Shown: positions 1 to 9,594, numbered from the stretch's first letter. The stretch is 35,353 bases of DNA from Desmonostoc muscorum FACHB-395 (GCF_014698035.1 NZ_JACJSF010000082.1:1-35353); one strand, 5' to 3'. Made by a program: numbers and translations. The notes: generated by a model not told the origin, from the letters alone.

Positions 1-102
1 TTTACCTCATTTAGTCTTGTCTTTATTGCTACTAGATATTGAACGGCTTCGACCCTTAGCACTTAGTCATGGAATTGACATTACTATTTCCAGGTGCAAG
101 AT

Positions 103-463
103 ATGAGTAGACAAATCCCTCACTGCCCAGTTAGCAGTTAATGCCGCCACCAGAGTTAACCCCGCACTTAAGCCAGCAGCCGATGAACTCAAGATTGCGA
201 TTGCTCAAACGAATGTTGCAGAGGACGCATTTCTAAATCCAACACAAATTGGTGAGGTAGTAGGAATGTCTGCACGGGCTGTTAACCACTGCTTACTAAA
301 TTCGGGGCTGCAATACAGAACAAATGACAAGAAAATTCCTTATCGTCCTACTGAATCTGGTAAGCAATGGGGGCGGATGGTTCCCGCAGTCGCCAAATCC
401 TCAAACCAAACTGTTTTCCAACTGCGGTGGTTGCCCGAAATAGTAAAAGTCATCTCTCGATAA
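103..463 (+). pseudogene. Frameshifted antirepressor-like (DNA-binding C-terminal domain) gene
   Basis: The frame ending at 463 is open back to a TGA at 104-106 and reads through a domain containing 'NPTQIGEVVGMSARAVNHCL' followed by 'YRPTESGKQWG'. That pattern resembles the C-terminal domain of phage/plasmid antirepressors (a helix-turn-helix-like 'sar-vN-lL' segment followed by 'pTe-Gk'). The only in-frame ATG is late, at 266, inside the domain. An ATG at 103 sits in another frame and would join this frame after a one-base shift around 115-130. An upstream frame open from base 2 stops at 104-106 with an ATGA overlap with that ATG. The gene is therefore probably broken, or starts outside recognisable signals. 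The family call is by pattern only. Confidence 0.45.
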
Positions 464-488
464 TTCCCTACCTAACTCAACAACAATT

Positions 489-767
489 ATGAACACTCTA
501 CGAAAAACCTTGGCAGAAAAATACGGTCTAGTTGCTGATATTATGCACGACGATTATTTTTTTGTTCAACTACCAGATAACGAAGATCATTCACTCAAGT
601 TTTTAGAGAGTAATTTACCAGAGTTTATTCGGATTGAGCTTGCAGAATGTTTTGCTGGTAGCGTTATTGCAGCTTGGGAAGTCCCTTTATTTTTACTCCC
701 TCAAGTATTACAGCAAGCCCATGATTTTGTTATTGCGTATTGGGAGCAAGTCTCTCAAGAAAAATGA
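489..767 (+). CDS. Small hypothetical protein (92 aa)
   Basis: A 92-residue acidic protein with an ATG start 26 bases after the preceding frame and no motif I recognise. It has no signal peptide and no strongly hydrophobic membrane span; the middle (FLESNLPEFIRIELAECFAG) looks helical. It sits between the antirepressor-like remnant and an AlkB-type gene on the same strand, the usual place for small plasmid backbone genes. Codon use and frame length are consistent with a real gene, but no function can be given. Confidence 0.55.
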   Translation: MNTLRKTLAEKYGLVADIMHDDYFFVQLPDNEDHSLKFLESNLPEFIRIELAECFAGSVIAAWEVPLFLLPQVLQQAHDFVIAYWEQVSQEK

Positions 768-837
768 AGTCTTCTCCATCAACCAAAACTAACAGCAATT
801 GTTTTCAGAATACTTTCTTTAATTGGAGAAAAGTACC

Positions 838-1437
838 ATGCAACAACTAAATTTATTCACTGAATCAATTCCTGTTCTTCCAGTCACTTACTATCCTGAT
901 TTCTTAACTCAGGAACTTGCAAACGAACTCTACCAACATTGCTTGAAACTGGAGTGGCAGCAGAATCAAATCAGGATCGCGGGTAAAACAATGCCTGTCC
1001 CTCGCCTTGAATGTATTTATGGTGATGCCGGATGTGATTATCTTTACTCCAACAGCGTGTTCTTAAAACCCCTTACTTGGACAGATGCTCTGTCTAAGTT
1101 ACGAGATAGGATCACCGCTTTAACTGGCTATAAGTTCCGCATAGTTATCGGAAATCAGTACCGCAGTGGCCAGGATTCGATTGGTTGGCACGCTGACAAC
1201 GAACCATCAATGGGATCTAACCCTGCAATCGTATCAGTCAGCTTAGGTTCATGTCGCAAATTCCAAATCAAATCGAGAAATGGCAAACCAACGGATTTCT
1301 GGCTGGAACACGGGAGCTTACTTGTGATGCACCCTGGTTGTCAGTCTACACATCTGCATCAGGTTCCCAAGACCAACAAAGTGGTTAGCACACGTATTAA
1401 TCTCACGTTTCGACCGCACACCGGAGCGGGGAGATGA
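838..1437 (+). CDS. AlkB-type 2-oxoglutarate/Fe(II) dioxygenase (nucleic acid demethylase)
   Basis: A 199-residue protein of the AlkB/ALKBH2-3 class, which oxidatively removes alkyl groups from bases such as 1-methyladenine and 3-methylcytosine. The iron ligands are visible as H118 and D120 in 'GWHADNE' and H174 in 'HQVPK'. The 2-oxoglutarate-binding arginines are R186 and R192 in 'RINLTFR'. The 'SVSLGSCRKF' and 'HGSLLVMHPGCQ' strands between them match the family core. The frame is open from a TTG at 823, but ATG 838 is preferred because GGAG at 825-828 lies nine bases upstream. It precedes the replication gene on the same strand; AlkB homologues are common cargo on cyanobacterial plasmids. 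Confidence 0.92.
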   Translation: MQQLNLFTESIPVLPVTYYPDFLTQELANELYQHCLKLEWQQNQIRIAGKTMPVPRLECIYGDAGCDYLYSNSVFLKPLTWTDALSKLRDRITALTGYKFRIVIGNQYRSGQDSIGWHADNEPSMGSNPAIVSVSLGSCRKFQIKSRNGKPTDFWLEHGSLLVMHPGCQSTHLHQVPKTNKVVSTRINLTFRPHTGAGR

Positions 1438-1672
1438 TTCTGACTTGACTCAGATCATGTAAAATGACAGTTTCTTAGTTCATGTGTACTACATAGTCCG
1501 GTTAAAAAGCAGTCAATAGGACGAAAAAAACACAAAACAACTACCAATACAAGTCCTGTTGATTGCTTCCCTTAAAATCACGCTTCTTTAACCCGTGTCT
1601 ACGTAACTCACCTAAAAGGCGGTATGACTCAATACCCCAAGCTTTGCATTGCTTCAAAATATTGGAGGAAAT

Positions 1673-4600
1673 ATGCGTATAATCGAATCTGATTCTCAAG
1701 CTCTACACTTACAAGAATGGCTCAGTAGCGGGGTTGACGAAGAAATCATTGCTCTGAATGTGCGATCGCTGTCTGGGACTTTACCCTACGAATATCTGCT
1801 CTACAGTCCCAAAATCTCCCGTCGTAACGATGGACGATTACGCGATCGCGATTTGAAGAAATACCAGCACATTGAACTAGGCGGCTGGTGGTGCAATGGC
1901 GTTGACCCCCTCAACGAATATGCGCTAATGATGTGGGGCTGCTTTAAACCCGACCATCCCCGAAGAGATCGCCAAAAGATCCACAAATTCATCAAGTACG
2001 AGCATCCTTACAGAGAAGAGACACGCGCCTTCTTCCTCTTAGTACCAAATCGCATCTGGGTAAAAGTGTCCAATCGTAGCGGCATCCCCATCACCGAAGA
2101 AGACCTACAGCATCCCGGCGGTTTCTGGCACTGGGTTTGGCGGCATAACGTACCAGTGACAATTGTAGAAGGTGTCAAGAAAGCGGGGGCATTATTGACT
2201 GCTGGTTATGCTGCGATCGCTATCCCCGGTGTTAACGCTGGATACCGCACACCCCATGATGAGTACGGTAACGCTATTAGTAAACCCTCTCTGATTCCCG
2301 ACTTGAAACATTTCGCAACACAGGGGAGACAGGTTAATATTTGCTTTGACCAGGACAACAAACCTGAGACAGTTCAACGGGTAAGAACTGCTATCAGTCG
2401 CATGGGACGGCTGCTGGTAAATGAGGGTTGTTCGCTGCGGGTGATTGATTTACCGTTAGGGGCAGAGAAAGGGGTTGATGATTTTATCTATGCCTTGGGT
2501 CAGTCGGCATTTGACGCACTCTACAACACTGCCGTTGCACTGGAGTTATGGGAGATTAAGCTGTTTACACTGCTGACTTATCCACCAGCGATCGCACTCA
2601 ACCAAAGATTCTTGGGCCAGTTGCTCGTACCCGAAGGCGAAAAACTGATTATCCTCAAGGCTCCCAAAGGTACTGGTAAAACCGAATGGCTGGCAACGGA
2701 GGTGGCCAAAGCACACGACCAAGAGAGACGGGTATTAATCATCACCCATCGCATCCAACTAGGTGAGGCATTGTGTAATCGCTTCGGTGTTAACTATGTT
2801 ACCGAAGTCCGCACGAATGAAACAGGCACATTACTAGGATATGGGGTGTGTGTGGATTCGCTGCATCAGGAAAGTCAGGCGCGATTCAACCCCAATGACT
2901 GGGCGAATGATGTCATAATTATTGACGAATGCGACCAAGTATTCTGGCATTTGCTTAACTCTGGTACGGAGGTGCAAAAACGTCGGGTATCTGTTCTCAA
3001 AAACCTCAAACAACTGGTACAGAATGTTTTGGGCAGCAGCCAGGGAAAGATTTACCTGTCTAGTGCCGATGTGTCAGATACTGATGTGAAATACGTTCTT
3101 TCTCTTGCGGGAGAATATCGGGTTAATCCCTTTGTCATCGTCAACAACTATCGGCACGTAGCCGGAAACTGTTACAACTATTCTGGGAGTAACCCGAAAA
3201 ATCTCATCGCAGCGCTCGACAAAGCAATTGCCAAAGGTGGGCATCATTTACTCTGCTGTTCTGCTCAAAAAGCCAAGTCAAAATGGGGAACCCAGGCACT
3301 TGAAGAACGTTTTCGTCGCAAATTCCCACATCTGCGAATCCTGCGAATAGATAGTGAATCTGTTGCTGACCCCTCTCATGCAGCTTTCGGTTGTATTGCT
3401 CACTTGAACGAAATTCTCACCCAGTATGATTTGGTTATCGCCTCACCCAGTCTTGAAACTGGGGTATCCATCGACATTGAAGGACACTTTGATGGTGTAT
3501 GGGGAATTTTTCAGGGAGTGCAGCCGGTTAACTCTGTGCGGCAGATGTTGGCAAGGGTTAGGGAGACAGTTGACCGTCACATCTGGGTCAGAGAGTGGGG
3601 GATGTCCGTTGTGGGCAATGGTTCCACAACGATAGGAGGATTGCTCAGAAGTCAACACGTTGCTACACAAGCGAACATTGCGCTGTTGTCGGCGGCGGAT
3701 AATGATGACTACAGCTTTGTTGATCAGAACTTTCAGCCGGAGTCATTGCAGACTTGGGGTAAGCGTGGTTCTGTGATCAACGTTGAGATGCGGCGTTATC
3801 GAGAATCGGTGCTTGCGGGTTTGGTCGAAGATGGATATATCGTTATTGATGCTGACGATGCCGACGATGATGAGACTGGCGCAGTAATCGAGTCGGTTAA
3901 AGTGGCATCTGTTGAATTGTATACTGCGGAGTGTGAAGCGATCGCTAATTCTCCAACCATCTCTGATGCCGAACTCAAGAAGCTGCAAGACACAAGGGCG
4001 AAAACGAAAACCGAACGACATCAGCAGCGCAAAGCCGAATTGTCTCGTCGCTACGAAGTTGACGTAACCCCTGATTTAGTTGAGAAGGATGATGACGGGT
4101 GGTATCCTCAATTGCGGATGCACTATTATTTGACGCTGGGGCGGGAATTTCTGACTAACCGTGATGCGAAACGGGCTAAGGCACAAGCCGAAGCCGGGAA
4201 TAATGCTATCTGGAAGCCGGATTTTAACAAGGGGCAGCTATTGACTGCTGTCTTATTATTGGAGAGACTGAACTTGTTGCAGTTGCTTACGCCTGGGGAA
4301 CGGTTACGCTCTTCTGACGAGGCAATGCAGGAGTTGAAGAAGGCGGCGATGAAGAATCGGTATCTCATCAAAACTTGTTTAAACGTCACCATTTCAGAAA
4401 AATTTACTCCCATAGCGATCGCACAGAAACTACTTGCGAAGATTGATTTGAAGTTGGATTATGTCGGTCGGTTGGGTAAGCGTGAAAATCGGGAATGCGT
4501 TTACCAGTTTGTTGCACCTGATGATCAGCGTAATTCAATTTTCGGGCAATGGTTAAATCGAGATGAATTATTTCAAAATGAGTTGGTGTCAGTCAGCAAT

Positions 4601-4894
4601 AATATAAGTACAATTACACCAGTCATTGACACCCAATCCCCGGATATTCCTCAAACACTCACGCCAGTGGAAAGTTCTGTTACCCAAAGATGGAAGGGGC
4701 TGAAGCTGAAAATACGCCAAGGACTCGACAGCGCTGGTCGGTTCTACAGTGAGTTAGTCTACAAGGTTGGCTTTTCTCTTGGTGTTGCTGATGGTGAACC
4801 TTACTGGAATGGGTATCTTGGGCAGTGGCAGGTTTGGGTTAACTTTGCCACGGGGTGTACGTCTGTAGTGTGCGATTGGTTGGTGGCGGCGTAG
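1673..4894 (+). CDS. Plasmid replication protein, CyRepA1/DUF3854 type (primase-helicase)
   Basis: A 1073-residue protein with the architecture of cyanobacterial plasmid replication initiators. The N-terminal DUF3854/TOPRIM-like part has E166 ('VEGVKK') and the acidic cluster D226-Q-D228, expected for metal-dependent priming. It is followed by an SF2-like helicase core with Walker A 'APKGTGKT' (K336), Walker B 'IIIDECD' (D418/E419), and a motif VI-like 'QMLARVRE'. The C-terminus ends in a compact conserved segment (1007-1073) rich in Trp. A TTG opens the frame at 1649, but ATG 1673 follows GGAGG at 1664-1668, so it is the likely start. Pieces of a related gene recur at 6249-6452 and 34538-35206. 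This gene marks the window as plasmid DNA. Confidence 0.9.
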   Translation: MRIIESDSQALHLQEWLSSGVDEEIIALNVRSLSGTLPYEYLLYSPKISRRNDGRLRDRDLKKYQHIELGGWWCNGVDPLNEYALMMWGCFKPDHPRRDRQKIHKFIKYEHPYREETRAFFLLVPNRIWVKVSNRSGIPITEEDLQHPGGFWHWVWRHNVPVTIVEGVKKAGALLTAGYAAIAIPGVNAGYRTPHDEYGNAISKPSLIPDLKHFATQGRQVNICFDQDNKPETVQRVRTAISRMGRLLVNEGCSLRVIDLPLGAEKGVDDFIYALGQSAFDALYNTAVALELWEIKLFTLLTYPPAIALNQRFLGQLLVPEGEKLIILKAPKGTGKTEWLATEVAKAHDQERRVLIITHRIQLGEALCNRFGVNYVTEVRTNETGTLLGYGVCVDSLHQESQARFNPNDWANDVIIIDECDQVFWHLLNSGTEVQKRRVSVLKNLKQLVQNVLGSSQGKIYLSSADVSDTDVKYVLSLAGEYRVNPFVIVNNYRHVAGNCYNYSGSNPKNLIAALDKAIAKGGHHLLCCSAQKAKSKWGTQALEERFRRKFPHLRILRIDSESVADPSHAAFGCIAHLNEILTQYDLVIASPSLETGVSIDIEGHFDGVWGIFQGVQPVNSVRQMLARVRETVDRHIWVREWGMSVVGNGSTTIGGLLRSQHVATQANIALLSAADNDDYSFVDQNFQPESLQTWGKRGSVINVEMRRYRESVLAGLVEDGYIVIDADDADDDETGAVIESVKVASVELYTAECEAIANSPTISDAELKKLQDTRAKTKTERHQQRKAELSRRYEVDVTPDLVEKDDDGWYPQLRMHYYLTLGREFLTNRDAKRAKAQAEAGNNAIWKPDFNKGQLLTAVLLLERLNLLQLLTPGERLRSSDEAMQELKKAAMKNRYLIKTCLNVTISEKFTPIAIAQKLLAKIDLKLDYVGRLGKRENRECVYQFVAPDDQRNSIFGQWLNRDELFQNELVSVSNNISTITPVIDTQSPDIPQTLTPVESSVTQRWKGLKLKIRQGLDSAGRFYSELVYKVGFSLGVADGEPYWNGYLGQWQVWVNFATGCTSVVCDWLVAA

Positions 4895-4896
4895 GT

Positions 4897-5155
4897 CATG
4901 CTCTCACAAAGCTTATCCAATTAATTGCAGAGATTGACAGGAAAACCCCAGTGGTTCTAGGTGGCAGCAGGTCAAATCTTACGCTGCTGGGTTCATGGAA
5001 CGGCTAGAGTCTGGTGTGGAAGCTGTCAAAGAATTTCTCTCTCGCCTCACCAGTGAGCAGCGTTGGGGGTGATGCTGGCGTTTGAAGAGTTGGAACCGCA
5101 GATGTTTTGGGAGTTGGTCGGGATCGCACCTGATTGGGTTGAGTGGATGAGGTGA
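4897..5155 (+). pseudogene. Frameshifted small gene downstream of the replication gene
   Basis: No single frame is open here, but three consecutive reading frames give protein-like text. Bases 4897-4970 read 'LIQLIAEIDRKTPVVLGG'; about 4960-5072 read 'WQQVKSYAAGFMERLESG' continuing to 'SRLTSEQRWG'; and 5071-5155 read 'MLAFEELEPQMFWELVG' to 'APDWVEWMR' and stop. The second junction falls in a run of five Gs, where one extra G would restore the frame. This is best read as a decayed small helical protein gene that followed repA. A sequencing error at the G run is an alternative for that junction only. Family unknown. Confidence 0.5.
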
Positions 5156-5180
5156 ACTGTATGAAAAAGCAGGGATATTT

Positions 5181-6104
5181 ATGTTTTACGCTATAGATGA
5201 GTTAGGAAATAAAGTACTACCAAAGCCTAACATAAAGGCTACTTGCCCCTGCTGCAACGGAGAGGTAATAGCTAAGTGCGGGAAGATAAAAGTTCATCAT
5301 TGGTCACATAAGTCTCTTATAGAATGCGATCAATGGTATGAAATGACAGCTTGGCATTTAGAATGGCAGAGTTTATTTCCTTTAGAATTTCGAGAAGTAG
5401 TACTACAGAAAGATGGAATTAAGCATCGTGCAGACATTAAAATAAATAATTTAATCGTTGAATTTCAACATTCCAACTTAAGTGCAGAGGAAATTAAACA
5501 AAGAGAGGTATTTTACACTAGTAATAATTACAAATTAATTTGGGTAGTCAATGCTAGTAATAATCGTGTACATAGTGGATGGGAAAATCAGTTAGGAGAG
5601 CAAGACAAACAAACGATTTATGTTGTGGATATAGATAGTAATATTTACTTTGAGTTAGTAGGATATTCTCAGATTAGTGTAATCAGAAAAACACTATCAT
5701 TACCGATTAGTATTATTGTTAATCCTGATGTTCCAGTTTTTATTGATTTAGGTGAATATGTAGCCTGCCCTGTTGAAAAAGGCTATTATGATATAGAGCG
5801 AACAAGTTACAATGACTTCTGGGGTCGAAAGAGAAATTCGGATAAACCTTATTATGATGAAAGCCTTATTCTTGTGAGAAAAAAAGATTTTGTAGAACTT
5901 TTACCAAAACTACCTACTAATCTAGATACCTTCACTAGTCTTAAGTTCTGCGATAAATATACCTTCTCAAAAAGAGAGGAACACCTAAAAAAACAACAGA
6001 TGTATAATCAAAGTAATAACAAGCCTATATCTAAGGATGAAAAAATTAAAACGCAAGCCTTTTTTGATTTATTATCTGGAAAAATTACACCTTTAAATTA
6101 CTAG
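5181..6104 (+). CDS. CoiA-like competence/nuclease family protein
   Basis: A 307-residue protein resembling the CoiA-like family. The N-terminus has a small Cys pair ('CPCC') followed by 'KIKVHHWSHKS', a zinc-binding-type head. A PD-(D/E)xK-like nuclease core follows in 'HRADIKINNLIVEFQHS' (D from 'RAD', then E-x-Q-H). The next segment 'YKLIWVVNA' is the typical core strand. The remaining C-terminal third shows no motif I recognise. The start ATG 5181 has an AGGGA about six bases upstream. The gene is visibly more AT-rich than repA. CoiA homologues are associated with DNA uptake and recombination, but in plasmids their role is not established; a restriction or defence-like nuclease role is possible. 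Confidence 0.72.
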   Translation: MFYAIDELGNKVLPKPNIKATCPCCNGEVIAKCGKIKVHHWSHKSLIECDQWYEMTAWHLEWQSLFPLEFREVVLQKDGIKHRADIKINNLIVEFQHSNLSAEEIKQREVFYTSNNYKLIWVVNASNNRVHSGWENQLGEQDKQTIYVVDIDSNIYFELVGYSQISVIRKTLSLPISIIVNPDVPVFIDLGEYVACPVEKGYYDIERTSYNDFWGRKRNSDKPYYDESLILVRKKDFVELLPKLPTNLDTFTSLKFCDKYTFSKREEHLKKQQMYNQSNNKPISKDEKIKTQAFFDLLSGKITPLNY

Positions 6105-6197
6105 TACAACACAGAGGAAATAAACCACCCATTTCAAACCAATGAAACGCTTGCGCTGTATTAATTTTTAATTTTTAATTCCGCCTTGCGGTACTAG
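6101..6197. repeat. Small element bounded by CTAGTAC / GTACTAG (MITE-like)
   Basis: CTAGTACAACACA at 6101-6113 begins with the same 13 bases as the left end of the better-formed element at 18901-19000, and a GTACTAG lies at 6191-6197, giving a similar total length of about 97 bases. The inner part has AT-rich direct repeats of AATTTTT. The right end diverges from the 18.9-kb copy, so this is a degenerate or only partly related copy. It overlaps the last codons of the CoiA-like gene and precedes the repA remnant. Confidence 0.35.
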
Positions 6198-6248
6198 TGC
6201 ATCTTAATTCCCCAAACATTTACCCAGGAAAATCCTGAAGTCCTTGGC

Positions 6249-6452
6249 TGGAAGGGGCTGAAGCTGAAAATGCGCCTTGGACTCGACAGTGTTAGACAGT
6301 TCCACCAACATTTGGTTTCCCAGCTTGGTGATGCAATCGGCGTTGCTGATGGTGAACCGTTCTGGAACGCACACCTGGGGCAGTGGCAGGTTTGGGTTAA
6401 GTTTGCAGACGGGTGTAGGTCTGTGGTGTGCGATTGGTTGGTGGCGGTGTAG
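6249..6452 (+). pseudogene. Remnant of a second replication gene (C-terminal end)
   Basis: Translation from 6249 begins 'WKGLKLKMRLGLDS' and ends 'RSVVCDWLVAV' with a stop at 6450-6452. It aligns without gaps to residues 1007-1073 of the intact replication protein, including 'GVADGEP', 'LGQWQVWV' and the Trp-rich terminus. Nothing upstream encodes the rest of the protein. It complements the fragment at 34538-35206, which covers the preceding region and lacks this end. It is therefore a leftover of a duplicated repA rather than a functional gene. Confidence 0.85.
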
Positions 6453-6500
6453 GGCAAATCATGTATCCGCAGCTTTCATAAATCTCAATATCTCAAGTAA

Positions 6501-9374
6501 CTAGCCCATTTGCCGAGCCATTAACTGGGCAAATAGACCTTCAACAGCAGCTAGCTCATGAAAAGTTCCCTGTTGGACAACTCTACCTGCTTGGAGTACA
6601 TAGATCCGGTGAGCATTACGGATGGTACTAAGTCGATGAGCGATCGCAATTCTGGTAACTTGTAATTTATCTAAGCTTTCACTCACAATTGCCTGAGTTT
6701 TATTATCAAGGGCACTAGTAGCTTCATCAAAAAATAAAATCCGGGGTTTTAATGCCAAAGCACGAGCAATCAACAATCTTTGGCGTTGTCCTCCAGAAAG
6801 ATTACTACCCCCTTCGCTGACCACAGTATGCATTTGCATGGGCATGGCGGTGATATCATCAGCAAATCCAGACATCCGCGCTGCTTCCCAAGCTTCATCT
6901 AAGGTCATCTGTGCGCCACCTGCAATATTCTCGAAAATGGAAGCTGAATTTAGCTGACCATTTTGTAAAACTACGCCCAATTGTCGGCGCACTGCATCCA
7001 CATCTAACCCAGATAAATCTTGACCATCGTAGTAAATACCACCTGCAATTGGAGTTTCAAATCCCAGTAGTAATCGCAGTAAGGTCGATTTCCCACTACC
7101 AGAAGCACCTACTAGAGCAATAAATTCTCCTGGTTCCGCAGAGATATTCACATCATCTAATGTTAGTGCGCCATCACTGCGATAGCAAAAGGTAACATGG
7201 TCTACAGTAATTTTCCCTATGAGTCTACCAGGATCAGCTTTGCACATATCCACCTCTGGGATAGTTGCCAAAATTGGCTGTGTGCGTTGCCACTGGGGGA
7301 TAACTTGCAAAATTTCTGTAATTGTATTGCTGAGGTTTGTAGTACCTCTGGTAAAGTTACCAAAAGCTGTGTTAAAAGCCAGGAAGGTGCCAAGAGATAA
7401 TTCAACTGTTCCTGAAGTTTGCGGAGCTTCCAGCAGTTTAATCGTAAACCAGAAAAGTACTCCAGAAGTCAGTATGGGCATGACTGTATTGAACAGGACA
7501 ACGGCATCTTCTATGCGTTGTGTACTCAGTTCCAGCTTAATTTGCCGAGTGTAGTTTTTACTCCAAGCAGCGAAGGCGCGTTCTTGGGCACCAGCAATAT
7601 GTAGTTTAGAAATGCCATTGATTAGCTGTACTGTCTGCCCAAAAATATTACCCTGGACTTCCAGTAGCGGACGCACCTTGGTTAACAGCAGCATACCAGA
7701 GAGGGTGGTGAAAGCGATCGCAACTACTGCAACGGCAACGGCAATCAGAGCTAATTTGTAGTTGTAATAAAATAACTGTCCCAAATAAAACAGTGCAAAC
7801 AAACTCGTAATCAAATTAATCAGATTTGTCCCACTGAGTTTGCGGCGAATTGTACTTACCGATGTGATGCGGGATAGTAGATCCCCGGTTGTGTATTGTC
7901 GGAAAAAAGACACTGGCAAGTTGAGCAACCGATCCCATACCCCCGCTTGGGTGGAAGCATCGCCAGCCGATTCCATCCGCAACAGAGCAAAACCCTGTGC
8001 TAACTGAAATAAAGCTGTACCTAAAGCTGCAACCAGCAAACCTAAGCCGATTTGCAGTAATAAACCGCGATCGCTATCGGGAATTGCATTGTCTATAATA
8101 ATTGACGTGGCATAAGGTGTAATCATCCCCAACAGCGTCACGGCAATACCACTAAATACAATTGCCAGTAGACTTTGGCTATGTCCTTGAAGTGCAAACT
8201 TCAGTATATCAATAGCTTGCAGTGCTTTATCGGGCAAAGAGCGATAAAACATATAAGCAATAGGAGCCAATGTTGCAGCTATCTGTTCATCTACTTTGAC
8301 ACGGGTACGTTCAATCGGGTCAAAAATTTGATAACGAGTTGGAGAAATCGGCAGTAGTGCGACTGGGCGGTTATCTTGGGTGTAGGCAATTAAAGCCCCA
8401 GAATCTTTTTCCCACCAGTTATCTCGCAATAGCACCTGCCGCATCCGAATCCGGGAAGCCCGAACAATTGCTTCTAAAGGTTCCTTGAGCCGCTTGAGGT
8501 TTTCCGAACGAGACGGGGGACGAATTTTTATCCCCATTGCTCTACCCACCGCACCAGCCGCCACCAGCAAAGGAGTACCTTCTAAGAAAAAGTCCCCATC
8601 TTGAGGATTCAGGGTTAATGCTAGTTCGCCTAAAGCTTCCATTGTGACTTGGCGATTTAGGCGTTGGCGATCGCGCAACCGCATTATTTCTGTTTGTGCC
8701 TCTTGCTCATCTATAATATTGATGCATTGCAAGAGTTGAGTATGCAAGTGAGATAACCCAGCCAGCAGTGTATCTGGATTTGATAATTTGCTGGTAGTGT
8801 TAGTTGTAAGTTGAACTCCCTCCACGGCTTCCAACCACATTTTATCAGTCAGGGGAAAAGTTGCAGTAGTTGGCGTTAAGGTAAGTTCCTCAAACCCCAA
8901 AAAGCGGACAGTTCCTTGTTGAAGTTGTACCCAACAGGTTATGCCTGCTTCTGGCTGGAAAGTCTGAGCATTATTTAAAGAAAATTGTGTTTGTTCCTGA
9001 GCCTTCACCTGAATTTTTGGCATGGTAACTTGGGAGAATACACCACCTAGTTGCAACAGCCATGTTTCTATCCAAGCAAACACTCTTGCATCTGCATTCG
9101 CTACTAACTCCCGAAAACATTCTTGATGCACTTGTAGTAATTCAGTTTCGCCAATTGGAACTGCTAAAATTTGACACTGTTGATGAGCAGTTCCAAAAAG
9201 TGCTTCACTTTGATTAATAGTGCATAGATAACGGCGAGTTCCTTCGATAATGCCATCTTTAAGTGTGACAGCAAACAAAGCCAGAGAGCCAGACTGAACT
9301 ACCCAAACTTTAGAAGGGTCATTCAGTAGAATTGGTTCATTGCCATTAATTATGTAAATTTGACCTATTAGCAT
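6501..9374 (-). CDS. NHLM-type RiPP export ABC transporter, ATP-binding/permease subunit without peptidase
   Basis: A 957-residue half-transporter of the NHLM bacteriocin export system (the TIGR03797 type). The N-terminal ~270 residues resemble a cyclic-nucleotide-binding-like fold plus linker and have no C39 peptidase. Six membrane helices lie at roughly 405-690. The nucleotide-binding domain has Walker A 'GASGSGKST' (K762), Q-loop 'VLQNGQ', signature 'LSGGQRQR', Walker B 'ILFFDEATSALD' and H-loop 'IAHRLS'. It is the last gene of the minus-strand azole operon. A 433-base repeat-filled spacer separates it from the peptidase-ABC gene. The pair presumably forms a heterodimeric inner-membrane exporter for leader-cleaved peptides. 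The ATG start at 9374 is well supported. Confidence 0.95.
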   Translation of the reverse strand: MLIGQIYIINGNEPILLNDPSKVWVVQSGSLALFAVTLKDGIIEGTRRYLCTINQSEALFGTAHQQCQILAVPIGETELLQVHQECFRELVANADARVFAWIETWLLQLGGVFSQVTMPKIQVKAQEQTQFSLNNAQTFQPEAGITCWVQLQQGTVRFLGFEELTLTPTTATFPLTDKMWLEAVEGVQLTTNTTSKLSNPDTLLAGLSHLHTQLLQCINIIDEQEAQTEIMRLRDRQRLNRQVTMEALGELALTLNPQDGDFFLEGTPLLVAAGAVGRAMGIKIRPPSRSENLKRLKEPLEAIVRASRIRMRQVLLRDNWWEKDSGALIAYTQDNRPVALLPISPTRYQIFDPIERTRVKVDEQIAATLAPIAYMFYRSLPDKALQAIDILKFALQGHSQSLLAIVFSGIAVTLLGMITPYATSIIIDNAIPDSDRGLLLQIGLGLLVAALGTALFQLAQGFALLRMESAGDASTQAGVWDRLLNLPVSFFRQYTTGDLLSRITSVSTIRRKLSGTNLINLITSLFALFYLGQLFYYNYKLALIAVAVAVVAIAFTTLSGMLLLTKVRPLLEVQGNIFGQTVQLINGISKLHIAGAQERAFAAWSKNYTRQIKLELSTQRIEDAVVLFNTVMPILTSGVLFWFTIKLLEAPQTSGTVELSLGTFLAFNTAFGNFTRGTTNLSNTITEILQVIPQWQRTQPILATIPEVDMCKADPGRLIGKITVDHVTFCYRSDGALTLDDVNISAEPGEFIALVGASGSGKSTLLRLLLGFETPIAGGIYYDGQDLSGLDVDAVRRQLGVVLQNGQLNSASIFENIAGGAQMTLDEAWEAARMSGFADDITAMPMQMHTVVSEGGSNLSGGQRQRLLIARALALKPRILFFDEATSALDNKTQAIVSESLDKLQVTRIAIAHRLSTIRNAHRIYVLQAGRVVQQGTFHELAAVEGLFAQLMARQMG

Positions 9375-9446
9375 TTTAAAATGGGGAGTGTGGCAAGATT
9401 ATAAAGACGCGATAAATCGCCGTTTTTACAAGAATCAGTCCTTGGT

Positions 9447-9470
9447 AGAGACGCGATAAATCACGTCTCT
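9447..9470. repeat. Dispersed palindrome, AGAGACG...CGTCTCT
   Basis: A near-perfect 24-base palindrome with AGAGACG and CGTCTCT arms around CGATAAATCA. A degraded relative (AAAGACGCGATAAATCG) lies just upstream near 9400-9418. From general knowledge, sequences of this type are abundant dispersed repeats in Nostoc genomes. It sits between the two ABC transporter genes and could form an RNA hairpin within the operon transcript. Confidence 0.6.
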
Positions 9471-9498
9471 TGGTTTAACCGAACTTTGAACCTAAACA

Positions 9499-9594
9499 AT
9501 TAAGTCTTTAAGCTTGAGCATTAAGTCTTTAAGCTTGAGCATCAAGTCTTTAGGCTTGAACATTAAGTCTTTAAGTTTGAACATTAAGTCTCAA
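9499..9594. repeat. 21-base tandem repeat, four copies plus a partial
   Basis: Units of 21 bases beginning ATTAAGTCTTTAAGCTTGAG start at 9499, 9520, 9541 and 9562, with a partial fifth at 9583-9594. The first two are identical; the others differ at three positions or fewer. The repeat is non-coding on both strands and lies in the spacer between the two NHLM transporter genes. There are no spacers between units, so it is not a CRISPR array. Confidence 0.85.

Noticed and set aside
1438..1672. Possible replication origin iterons upstream of repA
   Set aside because: I found no clear direct repeats in this spacer, so an origin cannot be supported from the sequence alone.
3443..3670. Several open frames antisense to repA (1801-4413)
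   Set aside because: They overlap conserved helicase and primase codons on the other strand and have no ribosome sites or coherent protein text.
6194..6457. 87-residue minus-strand open frame
   Set aside because: It is antisense to the repA C-terminal remnant, whose plus-strand translation matches the intact protein.
9499..9594. Regular 21-base repeats as a possible CRISPR array
   Set aside because: The units abut directly with no spacers, there are fewer than five, and no cas genes are present.
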